Source of the DNA: Nectonema munidae
Taxonomy: Eukaryota; Nematomorpha; Nectonematoida; Nectonematidae
Assembly (NCBI GenBank): GCA_030549495.1
Contig: JAUIRK010001049.1
Coordinates: 124,001 to 188,000 of the forward strand
Reading direction: 5' to 3'
DNA: 64,000 nucleotides
Position 1 is the stretch's first letter; the number at the start of each line of letters is the position of its first letter. The notes below the pieces were generated by a model. It worked only from the letters and a program-made list of their open reading frames with translations, had not been told where the DNA came from and did no database searches. This document shows, piece after piece, positions 1 to 13,500 of the stretch. Position numbers and translations under genes: made by a program.

Positions 1-299
1 TTTATCTACATTTCGCTCTAGCTGAAAGGTCTATGAAAATCAGAAGCGAAAGTTCATTAACTCGCATATTTACGCGAAATCTGCTTTCTTTTTAAGGTTT
101 GACCGAAACTAGTGAACCAACTGCAGCACCGCACCGTTAAGATTTACTGCTTTTCGACTAATTGTAAGGCTAGAAAAAGGTGAACAAGAAGGTGTAGTGA
201 GCACATATCCATCTGCAAGAAATCATATCTTACTGCAAGAAATACCCAAACTTTTATTTGTTAAACTCCAAGTTTTATAATTTATCTCCAACAACCAAA

Positions 300-386
300 A
301 TATCCGGGCCTCAATGGTTAGGGTTAGGGTTATCTCAGCTTAATAGTTGAAGGGCAGGGGTTCGATCCCCAAGGCTCCCAACTCTT
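300..386 (+). repeat. tRNA-like SINE head fragment
   Basis: A perfect RNA polymerase III B-box (GGGTTCGATCCCC, about 361-373) follows an A-box-like stretch, with tRNA-like spacing and a 3' CCAAGGCTCCC. No acceptor stem or CCA-compatible end pairs up, so this looks like the tRNA-derived head of a SINE rather than a working tRNA gene. Two TTAGGG units lie at about 320-333, inside the A-box side. They are too few to mean telomeric DNA. Confidence 0.45.
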
Positions 387-1589
387 AAAAACAAATTCAC
401 AAAAACTGATTAACTAATTCAACTATTAACCATTAACCAAAAAAAGTGTAGTTAACAAACAATTAACCAATCAAAATTTTTTTTTTGAAAATTGAAACCT
501 TTTTCAACTATTTTAAATTTTTTTGAAAATTTTGCACCATTGAAAATTGTTAGAAAACTTTTACAGGATTCATTGACAGAAATTCTAGCGTTAATACTTG
601 TTTTCTAAGTTTCATTTTTCAGAATTGTATAGAGACGCAAACAAACTATAGAAATTTTTGTTAAATTGTGATTAACAAATCTTTTACAATAAATAGTCCC
701 AGAATGACGTTCTTTTAATTCCATTGAATTGGAAATATTTTCAAGTAGAGTTCCAGAGGAGGTCTCGTTGGAAGCTATTCATTGAAAAAGATCCATGAAT
801 GACGCTAAATGTTTAGAAATGTAAGAATTGAAAAAAACATGTTTAAGTCATCTAGACAACGTTTTTTTATATTTCTAATTAAATACAAAAACTTAGTAAA
901 TTGTTCCCCAAAATCTGAATAGCCGTGTATAATTTACGTGTATATTGTATGTGCATACCAACATTTTTTCATTCATCAAAATGTTTGATTGTGAAAAGAT
1001 CCCAATTTTTGCAAATTATGAATTTTACTACTCACACTGTTATGTATAAGGAAGCCTAAACCTCTGTAATTTGTAGTTTGAGATAGTAATGAAATGAAAA
1101 AATAATAATCCTTAAAAAACTACTTTTTTCAGATTTACACGAAAGCCATGCTTTTTGTAGGCAATTCCATGAAAGAATTTCCTTTACTAGAACTAAATTT
1201 TTTTCAAAGACGACAGAAAATGTCAGATTTTGCAGAAAGAGGTTGGATGTTGAGGGAAAAAATGTTTTTAATCCGATAGGTTACGCTTTACTTCTTCAAT
1301 ATTATGACTTTTACATTTTGTATCATGAAATGGATCTCTATAATTATTATTATTAAATTGATCCCTATATGATAAGAAGAATTGAATTCTAAAGCCTTCA
1401 TTATGTTCCTGTCCATCAAGTGGAGAGCGATATTCGCAAATTTTAATCAATTCACCTATATTAATAGAACAGGGGCAGTCCTTTACAATTATTGTTTTTA
1501 TATTTTAAACATTTAACCTGCTTTACAGTAGTGGACTTATTAATATTCAACATATATCATATAAATCACTTTCCCCTCAAAATTACTTC
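387..1589. other. AT-rich stretch, nothing recognised
   Basis: No open frame with codon bias, no splice-bounded exon, no RNA gene and no repeat seen elsewhere in the window. The short open frames read as chance AT-rich sequence. Confidence 0.5.
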
Positions 1590-2160
1590 TCGTTAAAAAG
1601 CTGTTTGCTGACGATCTCAAAATTTACTGTGGGTCAACTTACAAAGCCATCTTAAAGCTGATCTTTTCACATTGTATCAATGGTGTAACACTTGGAGCAT
1701 GGAAATAACCAAGCGAGTTCCGCAAATTAAAGATTTAGTAAGCATTACTATTGATGATGCTTTCAGATTATACCCCACTTTTCAAAAGTTATTACGAAAG
1801 CCCCTTCTTTTTCGTTTGTTAGACACTGACACTAGAATTTTTCTAGAATATGGTAATGTGATATCACACTCAATCTGCAAAAAAGTTATGAAAGCACTAG
1901 AGAAAGTACTAAAATGAAGTAGTAAGATTACTATTTATAATATTATTACAAAAACATGGATGTCACTCATAACGCCTTACATTCTTCTATTTCTCAAAGA
2001 ATCCACCAGAAAAGAGTTATAAAAACAAGATCCTTTTTTTTCAAACAGAATTATTAATGATTGCAAAAATCATGCCTGATCATGTTATATATTCTCCCTC
2101 TTTGCGCCTACCTCTAAAAAGCGCGTTGAATATTTCTGAAAGGACAAGATGTTTAATCTT
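1590..2160 (+). mobile_element. LINE reverse transcriptase relic (CR1/Jockey-like)
   Basis: The plus strand first reads KLFADDLKIYC, the F/YADD catalytic motif of a non-LTR reverse transcriptase. It then reads LYQWCNTWSMEI, the usual helix downstream of that motif. At about 2025-2140 it reads like the LINE C-terminal block (PDHVIYSPSLRLPLKSAL, compare consensus LPdhVvnspSl). Between them, 1700-1915 keeps a 70-codon open frame (SITIDDAFRLYPTFQKLL) unlike reverse transcriptase, possibly a separate insertion. The copy is truncated at both ends and has several frame breaks. Confidence 0.55.
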
Positions 2161-3550
2161 TCCAAGCAAAATTTTGTATACTTTTGTTCTTCTTTTTTTT
2201 TTAAATTATTTACAATGGTATCATGAATTTTTTTTTTTTTTGGATTTTTTATTTGTAGGTTTGAAACGAATTTCACAGACTTCTTAGACTTTTTCTTTTT
2301 TTCGCATAATTTATTTTAAAAGAAAGCAAAGTTATTTCAAAAAAACTAAACAAATCAAATTGATTTGAACAACTCTGGGTTCCAGTACGCAAAATAAATC
2401 CCAAAGTGGAAAGGGGGCCAGTCTTATTTTGCCCTCATTATCTAGGGCTTGGTTCATCGTAATACCTGAAATTTCTTTCATGATCTCTTTAGTTTCTGCA
2501 AAATAGCGTTATAATGCGCCTTGAAAGAGTACAAGAGGTCTCGCCCACTAATTTGCCAAGGGGACAGTTATCCGCCATCCAGGTCCATCAAGTTTTCGGG
2601 ATAAAAAAACTTGCATTAATTATTCAGCATACGGGTCTGCATTTGAAGGTAAGGCCAACTTTCATTCAAATGGTTAATATTGTGAAAATTAGACTGCTGT
2701 GAAAAATTTGTTAAATATTTTACTTTTTCGCTTTTCACCATTTCCCAAATTTGTGATACTTTTGTTTTCATTTAATATACAATTTTCAATACTTCCAGCA
2801 TATTTCACTTCCAAATTTTTAGCGATTAAGTTCCTAAAACTAAGCTTATTTCATAACTTATTGTTTACTTAAGCTTAGACAAAATGGTCAGCTTTTTTTT
2901 CAATACTACTGTTCCCAACGTTTTCAGAAACGTTATCCTTTTTTCATTAATATTCTTTAGGATGTTTATTTTTCTCACAATTATTATTTTGGATAAATAT
3001 AGATTATTCTCAGAGTTTGAAACAACGTTAGCGCATGTTTTTTTCTTGAATATTTTTGTTGATTTTTTCTAGTTTTATCATTATTCACATTCGATTCGAA
3101 CAATAGACGTTCCTTTTTTTCAAGGATTTTGCCCTGGTGTTGATGTAGTTAAAGATGGAACGACACCAGCACAGTTTGACAAACGGACTTTATGCATAAT
3201 GTAATTTTGGCCTAAAACTTTCTTTTTCATTTTTTATTTTAAATTAGCTCTAACATACCATATAATTCATATCATTTTTCACACTGTACACTTTTTTCGA
3301 CGTATCAAAAAATGTTTCCCATATCTCTCTTTCAGAAAATATGTGATCGTATATACTTTTCAAGAATAAGAAAATTTAAAAACAAAATGTTCAGTTCTTA
3401 AACCAATCAGGAAAATGCTAGTTAGTAACGGAATATAAGGTCAAATTAAATGAATGTATATGTTCAAGTTATGCCGCTCAATTTTCAGATTTGGATTTTT
3501 AGCCTTTGAAAGATAAATTTAGGAAAAATTTTCTCTGACAATTTATAATA
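2161..3550. other. AT-rich stretch, nothing recognised
   Basis: No exon, RNA gene or repeat copy could be supported. Short open frames at 2514-2702 and 2884-3072 have no recognisable domain or splice context. Confidence 0.45.
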
Positions 3551-3893
3551 GGGATGTATCAGATATCAGATATCCACAGATGCCGATTATTATCAAAATT
3601 TTTACTTTATCCATAAATACGTCTTTATGTACATATATCAAAGATGCATCGGATGTGAAATTTTTTATATGCGCGGATGCAGACGCGCATGCGATATCAA
3701 ATTTGACATCCTAGCGGAAGCGGATGTCAGAATTAATTTTTTTAGCAAATTCCGAAAAAAAAGTTTGCCGTATATAGAAAAAAGAAAAATGTTTCAAAAT
3801 GTCGGATGCAGATGTTATTTTGGATGTTGAAACTTAAATGCTCCGCGGATGAGGATGTAAAATTTTTGCGGATGTGAATATCCAATACATCTC
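3551..3893 (+). mobile_element. Small non-autonomous TIR element, GATGTAT family
   Basis: The left end GGGATGTATCAGATATC mirrors the right end (read inward, GAGATGTATTGGATATTC), giving imperfect terminal inverted repeats of about 17 bp. The interior is rich in GCGGATGC-type words and has no coding capacity. A homologous fragment lies in the opposite orientation at 62751-62850. A tiny relative with the same ends is at 61677-61743. No clear target duplication is visible, so the superfamily is not assigned. Confidence 0.5.
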
Positions 3894-3960
3894 GAACAAA
3901 TATTGACATCTCCCTAAATTTTTAAAAAGTATAAATAATAGCAATTATGATATCCTCATG

Positions 3961-4039
3961 CGCTAAAAGAAATTAATTCTGACATTCGCTTCCCCTATGC
4001 TGTCAAATTTGATATCGCATGCGCGTCTGCATCAGCGGA
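3961..4039 (-). repeat. Inverted arm matching 3672-3747
   Basis: This stretch is close to the reverse complement of 3672-3747, inside the GATGTAT element, and shares GCAGACGCGCATGCGATATC. The two arms could form a stem of about 75 bp with a loop of about 210 bases. A GAA microsatellite follows at about 4064-4083. Confidence 0.6.
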
Positions 4040-4183
4040 TACAAAAAATTAAAGGAGATGGAAGAGAAGAAGAAGAAGAAGAATTTATCAGATAACACAA
4101 GAAATCGTATTTAGAATAACATTTAATATTTGTTCTAAGTATACACAATTGAAAGAGTCGAATAAAATATAGTGTTAGCATCC

Positions 4184-4345
4184 TTAGGGGCGTGAGTATG
4201 GTTGGTTAGATGCTGGATTCGATAACTAAAGGTCTTGGGTTCGATCCTACAGCAAGCTTGCTTTCCTCATAGTTCGATACAAGAGGTGCAATTGTCCCTT
4301 TTCGATGAAAACACCCTACTGTACCATTACCTTATATTGGAAGAA
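4184..4345 (+). mobile_element. tRNA-derived SINE (family A), copy 1
   Basis: The tRNA-like head has a B box (GGTTCGATCC, 4238-4247). The body is CATAGTTCGATACAAGAGG followed by CTTTTCGATGAAAACACCCT. The same head-body order recurs at 6091-6240 (inverted), 47952-48102 and, partly, 39990-40140. The copy ends about 200 bp upstream of the CSGALNACT start codon. Confidence 0.7.
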
Positions 4346-4552
4346 CTTAAAAAAGATTTTAAAGGAAAAATATATTTAGAATTCATTAAAACAAAAAGCA
4401 AAAAAATTACATTATAATGCTGTAATTTCAAAAGGCCCTTGTTCTCTGCAAATAAGAAACTCTTCCTCGAAAGATGGAATGTCTTTGTTCTTTTCAATTG
4501 CGCTGCAGGTCGAGCTTCACCGCCTCCCTCCTCGCTTCACTGCTCCCTTTTC

Positions 4553-7500
4553 ATGCTGTCCAGAAGAAGAAGTGTGCGCGTTTTGGTAGGCCTCTTGTCA
4601 GGAATGTTGCTCAGACTTTTGCTTCACCCTTTTTTTGGTCTACTTGGGCACAGAGGCCGCTCTCCACTCTACTCGCCTTCTTCCTTTTTCTCCGCTTCTC
4701 CGAATGATGCAGCCTTCCGAGTCGCCGTTCCGAAACAAGCCCTTGATGAAATCCTCAGACAGACTGAGGGCAGAGAGTGCGAATACGAATACTTCGACGA
4801 CTACTTCCTGTACAGCGGCTACGAAAATGAGCCAAAAGTGGGCCTTTTCCTCTATGACAAGCACGAAATCTCAAAACTGGTGAACTACTCCATCAAGTGC
4901 ACAAATTTGCTTTCATTTCTTTTTTATATGCTAACCTAATATTTAAAATAGGGATGAAAAGGAAGAGAGATTAAATTCACGTTAAAAATACACATTTCGT
5001 CAAATAAATGAGAAATACGTGAAATTAATCACGATAAAAAAGTGAATCTAGGCTTATTCATTGATAGTTAGTTTGTTGTTTAGTTTGTCAGCTACAAATT
5101 CTCATACCTAATATGATTAACAAAATTTTTCAAGGTTAAATATTTGTCCGCCTAATTGCCCTTCGTTGAATTGTTATCACAAATAATTAATTAATTAAAA
5201 AGTAAAATTTGAATAAAAAAATTTAGATACGTGAAAGCCTATCAAATATTTGACGAAAGTTGGAAGTTTCAAAAAGTGAGCAACGGGTACAGACACAATG
5301 AAAATGGCATACAAAATAAAATCATCCTGGATTTGAGATTCAAAAAAGGAGATCAAGGCCAACAGATTCATTTTCAAGACGCACCGATTCCAATACACTT
5401 CCAAAGTGGAGAACATGAAATTGCTTTCTTTAAAACGATACGAGGTAAATTTGGTGCATGAGATCTCTCTTCTCTAAATTTCACACTATTTCTAATTTCT
5501 CCATATTTTTTATCTGCTTCACTCGATTTTTTGGAAGTTTTGGAAGTTATCATTTTGATTTGTATACAAATATCTTTCATATGTTACTATATGTGTTTTA
5601 TAGTAGCGGCAAGAGTTTTTTGTCATGAAAAATCAGTATCATTTTTATTTTATTAGTTACTCAATTCTTTTTATTTGAAAAATATTAGAAATACAGGCGC
5701 TCATTGTTTATTCCCTTAGTTATTTATGGCACATTTGTTAAGGATAAGAGAGTTAGGATAAGTTAAGGAGCTAGTTAGGCATATAGATGTTGAGTTATCT
5801 AGGAATATTTAGTTTAGTTTTTTTAGTTGGGGCGTTAGTTAAATGCATATCAAATTAATTAATCAGATTATGATTGGATTTATTTTGCTAGAAAAATAGT
5901 TTATAAGTTTAGGCTAACAAAGATGAATGTCTTTTTTATTTTACAGAAAAATAATCCTGCAGTTGTCTTTCCCCGAGATGGACTTAGACTGCCCCTACTG
6001 TGTGTAAATCTTTTATTTGGCGTCAATCAATTTGTTCCAGTTATAAGATGGTTTGACTTATCCTACTTTTACTGTATATTCACAAAAGGACCGTAGAGTA
6101 CCGTGGAGTGTTTTCATCGAAAAGACACAGTTGCGCCGCTTATATCGAACTATGAGAAAGTAGGCTTGATGCGGGATCGAACCCAATACCTTGAGTTATC
6201 GAAACCCTGTATACCCAACCAACCTTACTCACACCCCTTACTTACAATAGTTTAAGTAAAATAATATTTAAAGCTTAAACATTGAACAAAATTTTTTACA
6301 TTAAAAGACGAGCAAGCGACTTATTCAGAAGTTTAAAAAGTTGGGATATTCTTGAAGAATCCAAGCTGTTCGTTTGTGATTAGATCGTTATGTTCACTGT
6401 CTGAAATTATTGATTCAAGGAGTTTACCAAGCACATATGTTAAGCTTATTGGTCTGTAATTAGACGTAAGTTTTGGATCAGAACTTTTATTGAATTCATA
6501 TCATCAAGCCACGTTTGAATAAATGTTGGGGTATCAGATAAGGAAAGTATATATATACCACTCTAGGGAATATACACTTCCATAGTTAAATTTACATGCT
6601 ATCTTATTTTGCAATTTTTTGAACCTAAATAAATTTAACTTTTACTAGAATCATCATTATTTTTTTCCGTGAATGAGAATTACAAAACTATTTATGATGG
6701 AATTTTTTTTAGGGAAAAGTAAAATAAAAAATAGGGCTTTTTTCTAGGGCGAACTTGGTACTATTTTTTACGGACGTTGTCCGGGACCAGAGATCTTATA
6801 AAAGCGTCTGTGTTTGTCTTATTGCTTATAGCTTTTAGGTTTTGCAATAAGTAAAATTAATGATTTTAACAATGTGTGCACGTTTATCGAAACTTTTGTG
6901 TGTGTAGATAACTGATAGCAAGATTCACCTGATTTTGCCGGTGGCTGGAATAATACAGAGGTTCAAACAGTTTCTCTTCTCTACCTTTAAAAGCATCTGT
7001 GGATTGAATGTCGCTTTGCGCGTTGTTTTGTTCGTGGAAAGAACGTTGGATGAAGATGTTCTACAGATAAACATCCTGGTGCGAGACTTTCAAAAGGCAG
7101 ACCCAGATTGCGAAATCACCCTTCTCCCTGTAGAAGGATCTTTTTCACGGGGAGTGGCCTTTGATTACGCGAGCTCCGCTCTCACCAACGACTCATTGAT
7201 GCTATTTTGCGATGCTGACATGCTCATTTCCGAAGACTTTGTACGAAGGTACTTCTTTTCCTTTTTCCATATGTGAACCTGAGAAAAAAATTTCTGCCTC
7301 TCATACTTAATTAGGAGCGATATTGTTGCTTTATAATTCATACGCATCCCAAAAATCAAATCGGAAAAGTATATTAAAATTAAACAAATAAAATTTTTTA
7401 CAAAAATATTTAAATTTTGTTTAAAAGTCAAATTTAAAAATTGGACTAAACACAAATATAAATGATAATTTTAAAAATAGTGTAGTTAGTTATTCACTTC

Positions 7501-10500
7501 AAAAATAGTTTAATTTCTGAAACGTTAGAAACTCCTTTTTTAAAACAAGTAACCAAAAAGCAAAACTACATTTTTGTTTTCTCCATATCAGATCAAATTA
7601 AATACAAGCTGGTCAATTTGCAAAATTCGCAAAACTGAAATATTAACCAGGAAACGTAATAGCCCGAAATATCGATGTCTGACTCTGCTTTGCGCAAATG
7701 TGCGAAAATAAGGAAATAAGAAGCTCTTTTAAATTCAGCTTTCAAGTTCTAACAAAATGTAATATCAAACTTTCTAACATCCATGTTTATATGATTCATT
7801 AGTTTCGCTAACTATTTTATATTTATTAGTTTAGTTAGAAAGTTAAGTTTTAGTGAATTTTTTCATAAGCTAATAACATAATTTTTAAATTATTTTTGCT
7901 AAATCTTTTTAACATATAAAAATTCAATAGTGAAATTATGGGCTTTAATAGCAATGCCATAAATCTTTGCTACACTCTGTTTTCTCATTTGATATATGCA
8001 TGTTAAATATCCAGTTAAATATATATGTTAAATATATTAGTGGGCTTAGAGGTTATTTTGGTGTCGGCCCTTTGGGCGCGAAATATTTTGGCGCTAAATT
8101 TTCACCATGCCTATTTTTGATTATTCAAATAGGATCCACGCGCTTTTAAAATCATACATTACAATATTAAAAAAGTGAAAGGTAACCGATTCCATAAGGC
8201 CACTAATTTTACCATTTAAAACACATTGGTAACCCAAACAACACACGCCACTTCATACGCGCTACATTCCGATTACAAATCAAACAAATTCATTTTGATC
8301 ATACATTATATAAATAAAAGTGACATTATTCTCAATTCACAAAATGAAATATATGTATAAATAGCATCATGGAGTATAAGCCAAACAGCGAATTTATAAA
8401 ACCAATTAAGTATAAAGAATGGGGAATTTCAAAAAATTTAAGTTAAAAATGTCATTTTTTTAATTGATTTGAGGATTAATTAATTACATTTTACGCAACA
8501 GCTTTCGAATAGAGTACATAAACATGCAATAATATTTTACCTTAAAACAATAACTACTATAATGATAAATGCCCTTTCTTTGAAAAAGTATAAATGCGCT
8601 ATGGAAGTTGGGTATTATATAATAGTGAAAATAATTTTTTTAAATTACAATTTCAGCCCCAAAAAGTTCCACGTCCAAAATGCCGCTCCAAACGGCTGCT
8701 TCAAAAAGTCACATTCCTTTAATCAGAACTTCAAAGGAGCGTCGAAATTAATAACAACTACAAATTAGTTAATTTATTAATTAGATATTTTGTTAGTTAC
8801 TTAAATCGAATTACATGGTGTGACTGGTCAGTTTAATAGGCGGGCAAGTTGATTGGCTTCGGCTTCAAGCCATATCAGTTCCACTTTGTGTGACAACCCA
8901 TGAGGTTTGAACTGGCGTCTAGCGGCTGTGCATGAGCATCAACTAGCTAGCCGTCAACGGTGTGTTTTGATTATCTTTATCAACTTATAAGATGATGATC
9001 GAATACAAGAGAACTTACTATTTCTAGTTATAACTAGCTTCTACGCATAATTAAGTATACATTGATATACTCAAAAATAACGGATTGGCGTTTGCATCCT
9101 GTCTAAATCCGCCACTGTCCTAGACACATGGTGTGTTGAAAAAATTTAAGAGCACATCATAGATATAAACTCCTATACAATTAATAAATCAATAATTTCG
9201 AATAATTTCTAACACTTTTGATTGATTTGCTGGCCTAATTTTTTTCTGCGAGGTTGAGAACTAAATATAATTCCTTCTTTCATTCTCCCTCCTAAAACAG
9301 CATAGCAACGGCGACTTTAAATTTTCGCTGGAAAATTCCGCACCCATTATTTTTAGCTAATTTTGAAACAAGTTTTGCTATCTCAGGTGTATGAATCGAG
9401 AAATGGTCATTTTACCAGAGTTGTAAAGTGAGAATGAGAATCTTGTGAAAGCCAGGAGTCGAAGACAAGAGAAATCAATAACTAAGATAAGAATAGGAAA
9501 GAAGTAAGATGTTTTTCCATGGATATGAGTTTTGGCGCGTTTAAGTTACGTAGTTTATCTAGGAATCTGGTTAATCTTAATTCAATTTTTTAAGATGTAG
9601 AGAAAACACGAAAATGAACAAACAAGTTTACTATCCCATGGTTTTTTCGAGATTTAATCCAGACATGATTGAATCAACAGAGCCAAAAGTGGACCACGAA
9701 GAAATAAGTATATACACAGGTAAGCATCTTTCATGCGATTCTCGTCTTAAACTCCATTCATTTATTTTCTCAATTCGTATTGAGAAGAATGTAACGTTTT
9801 AATTTTCGGTATTCAAAGAAAAGAAAAGTTGGAATTGAATATAATTAAAATAATTTAGTTGCAATTTGTTCATTAATACCTTTTTGTATGTAAAATGTTA
9901 AATTGGCTAAATATTTTATCAGTCAGTTCTTATAACAAAATGAAATAATCAAACCGGATACACAGCATATATTTGAGATTTTAAAATATGCCTACTTAAT
10001 TAGCAGAATTTGTGTTTATTATAAGGAAAAATTTATTTTCACAGAAATCCAGCCATCTCAATTCATACTTGGACATAAGCTCAAACTCGAAAAAAGTCAG
10101 TAAGATAGACAGTTATAGTTTGTCAGTTAATCACATTTACATTTTAATTAGTTGTTCATTAATAAGTTAGCAGATAATGAAAACGACAGACAACTTATCG
10201 AGAGGATCAGTTTTTTTCATTTTTTTTATAATTTCTTGCCATGTTGAACTTATCCCATAAACTTCTATAACGCATCCTCACGTTGTTTTGATAGAATTTC
10301 CCAAATCCTACACTACTGGTTTGGTTTGTATCCTTGAGCGGCATTTCAGGCCTTGATACGGACTTTCAAGCTCATTTTCACCTCACTTTTTGTTAACACT
10401 GGTTTTCCTTTATGTCCTTTTTCTATAACTTTACTTTGTAATATTGATTTTGTTGATTGTTTGAAAGTAAATTACTTACTTACTAAGTCAAGATTGAAAT

Positions 10501-13500
10501 AAAGATTGCTAAAGATTCCAATGAATTTGCTCTTGGAGTTAATTTGTACTTATCATGTTTAAGAAGCAGATATTTCTAGAGTCTAGACTAGACCATCCTG
10601 TTCCTTGAGAATTTTTTGGAGTTTGACACTTCCGAGTTAATGAGTGAGAAGTTTTTATATAGATATGTAAGTTTTACCAAGTCTTCGTGATAATAAAAAC
10701 ACCTTTCCTGTTTTATTGCAATGTTCTTCGATTTTTCTTTGTTTGAATTTAATGCTGCTTCCCCAAAATGCATCCTCTCCAAAATATAATGTGCTAATTT
10801 AGATGAAGTAGTTCTCACATGATTCAAAAAGTAAATTATTTTAAATTAACATAATTTTTTTGAAATTACCATTTAAATAACTGTTTAGTTCAATTTGCTA
10901 AGCGCTTTTCGTAAATAACAATTCTCGAAATTTTAGCATAATTTCTGCATCTATTATGTGATACTGAACAGATTCGCATATGAATTCCTTCTGGATTATC
11001 CAGGTTGGGGTGAGGGATGTTTGAGTCGCTACATGTATACGTTTTAATTCTAGGACACTGGGTTCATTACGGCTTTGGCTTGGTGTGTTTGTACAAAGTG
11101 GATTACAGCGCTGTTGGAGGATACGATCTATCTATCAAAGGGTGGGGTGTGGAGGATGTCGATCTGTACGAAAGGCATGTCAGATCCAGCATTCGAGTAT
11201 ACATTTTTTTGCAATTAAACGCTGCCTTTTTACAACATTCAACGTTCTTAATACCTTTTTGTGAAGATGTGCATTAGGGGTATGAGAAAAAATTTAAATA
11301 AACGATCATTTTTTGTGGAGATTCCTTTTTTATGAAGAAAACATCAATAGCAAATACAAACTCCTTTAAAAGATCACCCTCCAGTGTTATTCTATAAATG
11401 GGTATCATGATTAGTGTCTTATTGCTTCGCATGACTTCTGAATACAAAGTTAAATGCATACTTTAAGTTGATCTTTGAGCTACTTATTTATTTTTAATTT
11501 AAAATATTTCGTTAAATTTTTCTGCAAAATTAGCAGGCGAAATAAAGCTCTTATGGAGAAAACTTAACTTGCCAATTTGCAAAGGTAAATCAACAGTTGA
11601 AAGAAAAGCTGAAGCTGTAATAAAAAAGTTTGAAAAACATAATCGGAGACGTGGAAACTATGACTTTACCAAGATTTTTAATGTGACAGTGAAAAAAGAG
11701 AATGGTGTACCGAGAAGACAGATTTCTACGATCTTCAGGTTTCAACAAAAGGCAAAGTAGGCTATTGTAAGAAGATACACTAGGAATTCATCCAAGAAAA
11801 CTATAATTAATTAAAACAAAAGTAGAAGTGAAAGATGTCTGTTGAAAAAGTTAATAGTGATGAAATTTCTGAAACAGATAATTCTTACAAAAGTGAGGAA
11901 GAGTCTAATAGCAGTGAAGACTAGCAAACCCTTACATCTCTAAAAACTAGCAAATTTAAACGCAAAGAGAGCTCACAAAGTTTGTCAACACTATCAAAAA
12001 GCAGAATTTTACTGCCTACTCCAACACAAAATGGCATCAACAAAGCAGTGATCAAAGAAGCTGAAAAACTGAAAATAAACTTCAAAAAAAATTTAAAACA
12101 CAAAAATTGGTCTTTACACTTCGATGGAAAGACTATCCAGAATAAGTAGTATCAAGTAAAATGAAAACAAAGAAATCAGACTTGCCGTTATAGGATTAGC
12201 GAACTCAAAAGGTGAGACGATATTTCATGGAATAAAACTGTGCTTGATGAGTACATGAAGTGTGGCGATCTATAAAAATGATTGTTACAGACACAACTGC
12301 AGTAAATACTGCAAGATGCCTTGGTTCAGTCACAAAAACATTTTGAAGATGTTGAACTAGAGAAACCTGGTTTCATTGGATGCCAACATCATATTCTAGG
12401 TACTATACTGAAACATGTTCTAAATGATCATTTTGGAGCATTAAGAAGTTCACCAAATTTAAATTACTTTTTTGTTTTAACTATCACAAAAGAATATGAG
12501 CAACTCATAGCCTCTTTTAAAAATATAGTAAAAGAAATGAAGAAAGAAAAAAAAGATCGGGGCGAGATGACATGGCTTTTCTTGATCATTTAATATCGTG
12601 CTATAAAACTTTCAAATAATCAGGAAGCTTTCCAAAAGTGAAATTCCAAAAACTTCCTGCTTTAATGCAAGATGGAACTCGAGGACAATTTATACTTTAC
12701 TTGCTTTTATTCTGCTACCAAAGTTTCAAAAGACATTTGAAACAGCGTGTGATTTCATTAGTGGTTCGGGCTGACATCTGGTTCTCTGCTCACTATTTTA
12801 ATTCTACTGATTTCGAGAATCTCTCAAAAGCTTGTAAAAAGCAACCAAAAGCTTTGAAGTCATTAAGTAAACTTTGGTAACGTTCAAATATTAGTGCAGA
12901 GAGTGCAATTAAGGTTATGCAAGAGTTACTTCCATTTTGTAAATCTACTGAAAAAGTTAATTTAAAGTTTTTATAAAATAAAATTTTTAAACTTCAAAAA
13001 AGTTTGTCAGCCAGAGGGTGAATTTTTTTTAGTTCATGAGAAAAAGATATATATTTTTATAATTTGTACATAAAAACTCGATGGGAAATAATAGGGGAGG
13101 GGATATAGAGTTGTAAAATTTTAATACCCCCAATGTGCATGCAAAAGATCTGCCACATCAAAATGATTTTGTAGTGAACGTTTTTCAGAGATACTTGATT
13201 GTTTAGTATGTTAGTTAGTCTGTCATGAAACAAAAAGGAATGATACACATTAGGCGGAAGTTAGAATGATATTTAGTTAATATTATTTGTTTTAATTATA
13301 CTTTACTGTTTTTACTTTAAGTGCACCCTTTTTCACTAAAAAGTGAATCTTTTCATTTTTTAAAACTGTTCAAATTTCATTATTTGTTTTTCAAAATATA
13401 GAATTTGAGCTTTAAATTTATCTAAAATTAAAGTTTATAAAAATTTTCGAAAACAGTACATGTGGTCTTTTTTACCAAAGTTAATGAGAAAAAGCAAAAG

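Noticed and set aside
320-334. Two TTAGGG units, possible telomeric sequence
   Set aside because: Only two units, within a tRNA-like SINE head.
5948-5962. Alternative acceptor TTTTACAG for CSGALNACT exon 3
   Set aside because: Starting there in the required phase meets a stop codon at once. The acceptor CCTGCAG at 5957-5962 keeps the frame.
8650-8750. Exon-like patch after TTTCAG in CSGALNACT intron 4
   Set aside because: No usable donor follows, and homologous proteins are continuous across exons 4 and 5.
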